Source: Elysia marginata
Taxonomy: Eukaryota > Mollusca > Gastropoda > Plakobranchidae
Reading direction: 5' to 3'
Assembly: GCA_019649035.1 (NCBI GenBank)
Contig: BMAT01008557.1
Span: 335,567 to 360,160, forward strand
Length of the DNA: 24,594 nucleotides
The translations under genes were made by a program, and so were the position numbers. Below are positions 13,801 through 22,800 of the stretch, in pieces (position 1 is the first letter of the stretch; each line of letters opens with the position of its first letter). The notes beneath the pieces were generated by a model. That model did not search any database. It saw nothing but the letters and a program-made list of their open reading frames with translations, and was not told the origin of the DNA.

Positions 13801-16800
13801 GGTGACATTATCAATTTTTTAATAACTTCACACACACACACAAAATGAATCGACCATACACCATAAAAAGCTAGAACAATTTTCTATGACCTGATATTTT
13901 ATTAAAAGGAGGAACATTAAGTTATACTATATAGAAGAATCTGCTGTTGGACAAGTGATTGCAAACACTTTTTTAAGGAAGATGGAAAAATGGTAAGTAC
14001 ACACACAAAAGAGCTGCACAGAAAATTAGTTGAACATCAAAGCTGTTATGGAAAAAGAGCAGTGACAAAAAGCCAATGGCACACTGCCTATTCTGCAAAA
14101 ATAAAAAAAAAATTTTTCATTGCAAGTCTGTAGACTATTAGCAGAAGTTTAAAGCTGTTGTGTTTGAAGTACCAAAAAAAAAAAAGAATTTAGTTATAAT
14201 CTTGACACAGACCTGCAACTCCTCAAAATGAAAAATCAGTAAGATTGAGCTAAAAAAAACACTAATCCGGGTAAAAAAAAAATCTGTATGACCATGTACA
14301 CCTAGGTACCCACAAACTCCTCCACTTTTTTTTTAGTAAAAGTACTAGCACTTCAATTTTAATAGAGCCATTGAAAAATTTTAAGTAAAAAAAAATTTAT
14401 ACAATAAAACTACCATGATGCACATAATAACAAAGTAGACCAACTTAAAGCATTCTGATATATATACAAATAAAATCAGTTTGAGATTATTAAAAAAATG
14501 ACAAGAGTGGGAAATTCACTCTTTGAAATTGGCCTCATTGGGTGGTAGTTGCCAAGCAGTAAAAAATCAGTATTTTGTAACAAAAATCAGAAAATCAGTA
14601 TTTTCTAATATTTTAGCCAAAAAATCAGTGCAATGATAATTTAATCTGTATGAATGGCAGGTCTGTTGACACACGGCCTTACTTAAATGAAAAAAAAAAC
14701 AAACAAACCAAAAAACTGACAAGTTGATTGCACCTACCCATGATAAATACACTGCACAACTGCTGCATGTCCTTTCCATCCCAGTTTTCAATGCTCCTTT
14801 GAACTTCTGTCATCTTCTGAACAGTAGCAGATCTTGTCTGAGCATGCATTCTTAAGGAAAGATCCCTGAAAAGAATCAAAGCACACACAACACTGCCATC
14901 AACTAGGTGTGAAACAATTAAAGTCAATAAATCTTGATTTGTAATAATAAATATCTTCCAACCAGTACAAATAACTTTGATGCCTGCAATTTGAGAAAAC
15001 ACCTTTTAACGTGATTTGTTTCTCTTGTTTTCTATATTTTAAATAAACAGAAGCTCTAACATATTATAAATTTATTTTGGTATTTTATGGCCTTTTAAAT
15101 GGTTTGAACTAAATTGAAGCTTAGAAAAAAACATATTTTGTAATGTAAAAGTTGTCTCGTCTGACTTATTTGCACCGGTTGCTAGACGCTTCTCAATTCA
15201 ACGCACACACACTCACTAATAGTTATTCGCAGTGACCAGTTTTTGTGTTTTTTTTTGCAGCCCACTTCCTCTTTTAATTTGGGTCTGTGTTATTTATGGT
15301 TTTTTTTTTTTTTTTGCTTTGGTTCAATGCTTCTTGACATTGCAATTTCTTTAAAATAATCATAAAATGGAAATTAGAGTGCAGTACAGGATCAAGTCGA
15401 ACAAGTAAATGGGATTTTTTTTTACCAACAAGTTTGAACACAGTAACTTTCAAACAATACACTTCTGTTAAAAGGGTCACACTTTTGTCTAAAGAAATAT
15501 TAAAATATGCAACATGAAAAATGCAATGGAATGAAAAAAAATTTAATTAGATTCTCTACGTACAATATGACAATGAGTCTTGATGTAGCATAATAGAGAA
15601 CAATCAACAAAATTTATAATAGTAAAACAGAATGATACAAGAACAAGGATCAATATGTTCAGCGAGAAAGCAAAAGTGCAAAAGAAAGCAGACTAAACTT
15701 GCAATGGTGCACAAGCTTTGCCTAAAGATAACCCTTTTATCCAGCCCGGTCGCCAGATGAAAATGAAAATAAATCTCTTGGAAGATAGGCCTAGATCTAC
15801 ATGATGTAATTAACTGATTCCCTCCGAAGCGTCTAATATTAGATGATCAGATTTTCGTCAGACTACGAAGCGTCTAATATTAGACGCCCAAATATCTTTG
15901 GGTTTTAGGACTACTTAGAGATGCCGAAAAATCTGGCATAGTTTGTTTCAGTTTCATTTTTGTGTGTTTACTTTTCAGCAAGCATTCAAATCGATTTTCA
16001 TCGGTATTTTGGGTGTTTTGGTCTTTTTATTTGCAGTTTTTATAAAGTCTAGATCTATAGAGTTGGCATTGCCCCAAACAGTTAGATGAGATAACTAGAT
16101 CTAGAAGGTTTACTGCCATCAAGGCTAGGAATTTCCTACAAAATATCCTAGGGTGAGTTTAGCTTAGATGAAGAGTCTGATTTAGATCTAGAACTAGATG
16201 AAGATACAGAATCTAGACCCAAGAGTAGATCTATTTTTTTTTAATTTCAGGTTTCTTACATAAAACCTATCATGTAAAACACACTCAATACCCACAAATA
16301 ATATGTTATTCTGAATTTCCATTCAATTTCCTTCAGTTTGATATACAACATGACATGTTTTATCGAAAATACATGGAACAATAGTTGATTGCTTAACACC
16401 ACTGTCGAGTAAAATGGCTAGGCTGTAAAAAAATTACGTCAAAATGAGAACAAAATTACATAGGGAATGAGTTAATGTAGACCTAAGCTTATTTGATAAT
16501 AGCCTAGCCTACAGCTCAAGGCCTAAGGTCAATCTTACAGGGCAAAGGTGTTTATATTTCAATCATCGCAATTTTATCAATGTTATTGCAAAATCATACA
16601 GAACTAGAACAAACGAGCCAAGAGAAAACTTCTGAAGCATAAGCCTATGAGGTGCAGAGAGATAGGGGAATGGCCCAGTATTTTGCAGTGATGGGCTAGG
16701 TATACATTGCTTAGATCTATGTAATCAAGCTAGGCCCAATGGATTTTTTCCCAGGGGCCATCGGGCGTGCAGCGCTAGGCTAGGGCGCTCATGCACTAGA

Positions 16801-19800
16801 CGGGCAAGGACACGACGGGTTGAGTTGAGCTGATCACTACCCAGAAAATTGAAGTGATCTGTACTGTGTTGCCCATTCTTGAGGCGTCAGCGGGTAACAG
16901 ACGGGCACAGCACTATGGTGCACTCATTCTTTCCAAAGGAAATCAAAAAGGCAAAATACGGAAATCCCAATTTCAGAAAAAACATAAGAAGAGTTTTGGT
17001 GAAAAAACATAAGATATTATTGGACAATGGAGAGGATACAGTATTTAACAGGACTAGTTAACTTACAACAAGCAGAGAAAAATCGTTTACCAGTTTTTGC
17101 GCTTTGGGATGTTTATATTGGTAAGAACCTTTTCTACTCTTGCCTTCAGGCATTGGAGAATAGCAGCTGCTTGCGCGAGACATTTTTTATCTTCTTCACT
17201 CGGACTTGCATTGATCAAGGCCTGAAAAGAAAACAAACACTATAGAGATGTCCCTCACAGAAATGGTGAATACAAAAGAAAGCAATTTTTTTAAAAGGAC
17301 AAAGATAATGGAAAAACCTTAAGCTACCAAAATAAACAATATGTAAGGCAAATGATAACTTCACTTTCTTTGAAGAATACAGCAATGAAAAAAAAAACTT
17401 TTGTTGGATACGGGTATTCCTTTCTGTTTAAGAACACTACATGAGGTAGTAAACTAAAGGGCAATGTGTATACAAATACAATGAAATATATATTAAAAAA
17501 AAAAAGGCGATTAGCATACTCACCTTTATTGTTTCAAAATACTGTAAACAGTGGTACACAGGACCCATGAGCAACTTTGGCAAGACATATTTGAACGCCT
17601 CTTGAAAGCCATTTCCAGCTTTCTGCAATAATTTCAGCAAAGCAATATGTTAAGAAAAATAATCAACCTGACCTAAGATAAGTATCTAAAGTTAAGTTTT
17701 CATTCAAAAATTTCAAAGATTAGATAAAAATTCTTAAACACATCCCTGATTTAATTTGCTAGATAAGCAATTTTCATTTTAGGCAGCGAAGTTTAACAAA
17801 CCTTGAGATATTCTGTAACATCTGCTCTCATAAGAAGAGCATTCAGACGACCTTTCCCAATGGGAGCAACCATGTCTTCTACATAGCGTTCATATACGCC
17901 AAACTCTTCATTCTGGCAAAACAAGAGTCAGACTTAAGATAAATTTCTAAGCTTTTTTTCAAAGCAATAACGCATGTGTACATTTCCAAATCAAAGGCAT
18001 TATTTTCACACAATAGCATTGAAAAAGATGTCAAATTTTACAGAGAAAGATTAATTATAAGGAATTAATTGACAACAAATAAGATCTTGTAAAAACTGTT
18101 ACAAGTGATATGAAAACAAATGTCTCAAATTAGTCTAAGCTATTGGTTAAGATATATATCCAGGGTGCAGAACTTGATATGACAATAACATTTGACCATA
18201 TTATTTTTGACAAACTGGGTTTATCCTGAGTGGTTTAATGTTATCAATTAATACATAAATGCACAATTTAATTTAACGAGTTTACAACCAACTAATTAAT
18301 CCCTAAGGCTGTAAACTGAAAAAATGTAAAATGAATCTTCAAGTTAAAAAGAAAAGAAGTTACAGTATGCAGCAGCATAAAAGAAAAGAAGTTACAGTAT
18401 GCAGCATCATTTCAATGCACACTTTATAAGTTGAATTAGACTGCAATGAATGTTCCATTTTAACAGCATTCTATCCATTAGAAAAAACAAGAACCAACAT
18501 TCAAGTCTTTACCTCAGTGAGATCTGTGAAACAAGTTCCCACCAGGGGCACTTCATCTTGTGCCATCTCTACCTGATCTTCTACAGAGCTCAGTAACTTG
18601 GCCGTAAAGTCATATATATCCAACACATTGCTAAATATCACATCTGGGTCCTGGAAAAAAGAAAATGGAATATCTCTTGATCAATATACACATCCAGAAT
18701 ATTGCTGAATCTAGGTCCTGAAAGTGTAATCAAGATCTCCTACTAACAAGATCAAAGCTTAACAAAACCAAAGAGTGAAGAAGAAGGCTGTTACGAAACA
18801 AAAAATCTAATATTGTCTAAAATTTCCAACTAGTATAACATAGAGAAATGACAAAAGATTTTGAAAAAAAAAACAAAAAAAAAAACAACTGAAAATGAGC
18901 AGAGCATTGCATCTCACATAAAACAAATGTCATAGACGTAGTTGTGCAATAGTTATACTTATTCTCCTTTCAATAATGGATGAAGATAGCACAAAACAGG
19001 AAAATTTCCCCAACAATTGAAAACAAAAAAGCTGAATATAAAAAAAAAAACAAATTTGGCATCCCTGAATAAAAAAAATTAAATTAAAGTATACACCTTC
19101 CCTATTGCAATCATGAGCATGTCAACAAGTTTCTTTAAGCAGGACTCATAAAGTTTTCGTTATTTTCTGGTTTTGAGCCAAATCAACGATAGGTTGACAA
19201 AACTGACACTACCTCTAGCAGATGAAAACAACCACATTGATTTTGTCCTCATGTGAACACTCACTTTGGACCTTGGAAAAAGCTCCACAAATGGAGCCCT
19301 GAAAACTCGAATAATCATGTTCAAATCACGTAAGTACTGAGTCTCATCTACAATGATGGCCTTTACAATTTCCTCGTAAGTCATCTTTTCCCTTCGGACT
19401 GGCTCGTCTTCCACCTCCACTGATATGTCTTCCTCTTGGAAGAACATGTCGTAGAGGACCTAAGGGATAGGAAAGAGAAGAAAAACACCCTAAAATCCAT
19501 TTTTAAAATTCACAAAAATACATATTTTTTAAGCCATACTGAGAGTATAAGAGAACATGTCGTAAAGCACCTAGAGGATAAAGATAAAAAAAAAACCCAC
19601 TATAATTCCATTTTGGATATACATGTAAAAAAAAATTGTCTTTAGAATACATATTTTGAAGCCATACTGAGAGTAGAAGTAAATGTGTGTAAAAACTAAT
19701 CTTGAAAAAAAGATGACTCACATAACTCGTTACAGAGATGCTTCTATAGCCTGACAAAAATGCCTGAACTTTTTAAAATGCCAACCATTCACCTTGCGGC

Positions 19801-22800
19801 ACGGCAAATTAGAAGTACCATTACTAAATAAAGACACCAACAGATCAAGGATATTTAAAAAATTATCGTGATGCCGGAACTCTCAAATGTAAATAACTTG
19901 ATAATAAATAACAATCCAAAACTGTACATTTTAATTTTTAAACACTGAATTTATAACCTAGCTTTCAAAAACAGAAGGAAAAAAAATCAACCTAGGATGT
20001 AGGTCTACAGGACAATTCATTAAACAACATTTTAAAGACTATGCTTCAGGTTTATATTGGGGCTTTTTGTGAAATAAATTCTCACAAGTAAGCAATTCTG
20101 CTCTTATCTGCTTTTATGATTCTCAGTTGCCACCCTACCCTTTCTGTCGACAAAGAGGGCTAAGACAGTGAAGGCCGGGACTATTTTTTTTGTATTACAT
20201 GAATCCTTCTCTTAGCTTGAAAAAAAAAATCCTAATGCAGTATGAGACTTACCTGATCTGCACATATTGCCACTCGAATATCTTGAGCAGTTATCTCTGT
20301 GTGTCTGATATTCTTCACATAGATTCCTGAGATCTACAATAGAAGTATGATTGTGAAAATCTGTCATTTCTTGCAATTCTCAGAATATAACTTCATACAG
20401 TTGTCAAAATCCACACACAAAAGTCTACCACACTATTGCTCTGACTTCCAATTCCATCTTAATGTTACCAATTTCCTCAACAGCGTGAAAGGCAAAAGGC
20501 TAAATCTTTGAAAATATTTTGGACTTTGGTCAAGAAACTGAGGAATTCTTTCTTTGTTGCATAATAGATGTTTCAAACTATTTGATTAAATTCAAAATTG
20601 CAGCCTGTAAAAGCAAAATTTAATTTTATAAAAGCAATTTGCATATCACTAAATTTTACTAACCAAATTGCTATTTAAATCTTAACCACTGAAAGTTTGA
20701 ATTCACATGAATAAAACTAAAACTACTTAGAAAGCAATGGAACTCATTAGCCAAAGGACCTACCTTTAAAATATCAGCAGCAATGTACTCCAATACTGCT
20801 ACGATGTACAAAGCAAGGTTATAATCTACTCGGAAACCAAGTTCCTCCTGAAAGAAAATTTAAGTAAAAAAATTACAGCTCATAAATTTCCATTTTTCTA
20901 TTTCAATATCCTGTCATTCTCTCTTGAAAGTTGATTTACAGCAAGATTTGAGAATCAAACTTTGGGATAAATTAATGGGTGTTTTTTTTTTTTTTGCTGC
21001 AGCAATTAAAAATCTAAACATGTATAACTGTTGTATAGTTACAGTAAAAATAAAATTAATGTACTTAAACACTTAAAACAGTTATTAAAACAAGTTGATG
21101 CAGCTGTAGACTCACAAACAGAAAGTCTAATAGTATTTGTGAGTGTGTTTTATGGTGTGTGTGTGTGTGTGGAGAGAGGAGGGGTTGCAATTGAAAAAAA
21201 AAGACTTCTATGTACCTTAAGAAGAGGCTGGATTTTGTCCACAGGCAAAAGAATGCTGTTTTTCTTGCCTTCCTTAACTGCTGACTGGGCATCACGAATG
21301 GCCCATTTATCGATGGGGTCAGGAAATGTTTTGCTGATTCGCTCATCCACATCTTCAATAGAATGAGGCTGAGCTGAGCACAGTGTGATAAGAAGTCTCA
21401 CCATCAACGTTTCTATGTAATCCAAGGCATCCTCTCTTGATGTTAGTAACCCATGGACCTGTTTCTGGACCTATTGATATGAAATGCAACATTGAATTTC
21501 AATTTGTATGTGAAAATATTACAATTAAGGATTCAAATAAAAATTGCAAAAGCACAGAAAATAAACAAAAAAAAAATGAGAACCATTGCAAATCAAATAG
21601 AAAGCAAAATTTCTTGCTGGGTTGGGTACAGGAAGAATCATTCTTCACTGGTATTCTTAAAAATAAAAAATGCCAAATGACTTTGTAAAAACCCAAGAAT
21701 GTGCTGAGCACAGCATCTTATCAACAAAATTGAGCAATTGACAGTAGATTAAGAACAGTAACTATGCACAACTGGAAAATTTTCAAAGTTAAAGAAAAAA
21801 ATGGAAAAAGCTAGAACTGGAGGAGATTTATACAGATTCATATTCATTTGAAGCTTTCCTACATGTATTTCTCTGATTTAAGATAAAAAATCTGGAAAAC
21901 ATTATCTCAAAACAGAGTTTTGGCACAGTGAGTAATTTATATATTTTGCTTCTTTAACGTGCTACATTAACGCGCGTATGTATAGACAAACTTAGACCTA
22001 ACAACCGGGAAAAACATTATCATTATCAAAAGAGCACTTAAGTAGATCCGATCAGTAAACTGCTAAAATAAAGCCTGTTTTATGAGGTTTGATGTCTGTT
22101 TGGTAGAATTTTTCATGGAATACCACTCAGTGCCATATATTGTCGTTCCTAATGTATAAAAAACATTCCGATGACTTGTTGCTCATGTGATAAGTTTACG
22201 ATACATTATAATAAATTGGTTTTGCCAGTTTAAACTTTATTATTACTAGTAAATGAATACTTTGGTTTTGTAGAACATCACCTCGTAAGATGTAATAATG
22301 CACTCTGTGTTAGCAAATAGGCTTAGAACTAGTTTGATTGTGCTGAGCAAAGGCGATGCCCACATGCTTCAAAGGTCGATAGTTATCACAACTGGACACA
22401 TGAATTTGAAACAACTTAACAAGGACATTTGGATTAATTGGAACAGTTTTTTATTTTCACAGCACCTAGAAAACATTACCAAAACCATTTCATTACGCTT
22501 AAATAGTCTTAAAGTAAAAAAGCTGTAGATCTACCCTCCCTCTCTTCACCAAGCTCTATATATAGATCTCTTTTCTGTTATAGTCTCTTGCTAAAATTAA
22601 AAAAAAATATTCCTAAATCCAGCATAAAATAAAAAAATGTTATCTTTGATTTGATATACTCATGTAGGCCTAATGTATGTAAGGTGAATTTGAAAATTTT
22701 CAATTTTTCAATTTTTGGGAAATCTCAAAAGCCTCTTGATGGAATTCGCCTAAGAAGGTAAAACTAGATTATAAATCAATGCAGTGGCCTTGCCCCACAA

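Noticed and set aside
16879-17061. Plus-strand open frame of 60 basic residues just beside exon 9
   Set aside because: No recognised domain, no splice partners, and most of it is AT-rich lysine-coding sequence. It follows the CpG-richer block, so it was considered as an element ORF, but nothing supports translation.
20918-20940. Possible echo of the exon 3 acceptor in intron 2
   Set aside because: Only a short gapped resemblance (CTTTCAAGAGAGAA versus CTTTCAGGAGGAAC) without an AG at the right place; expected by chance in this composition.
22298-22528. Plus-strand ORF of 76 residues in intron 1
   Set aside because: No recognisable motif, and it ends in AT-rich sequence without a plausible gene structure around it.
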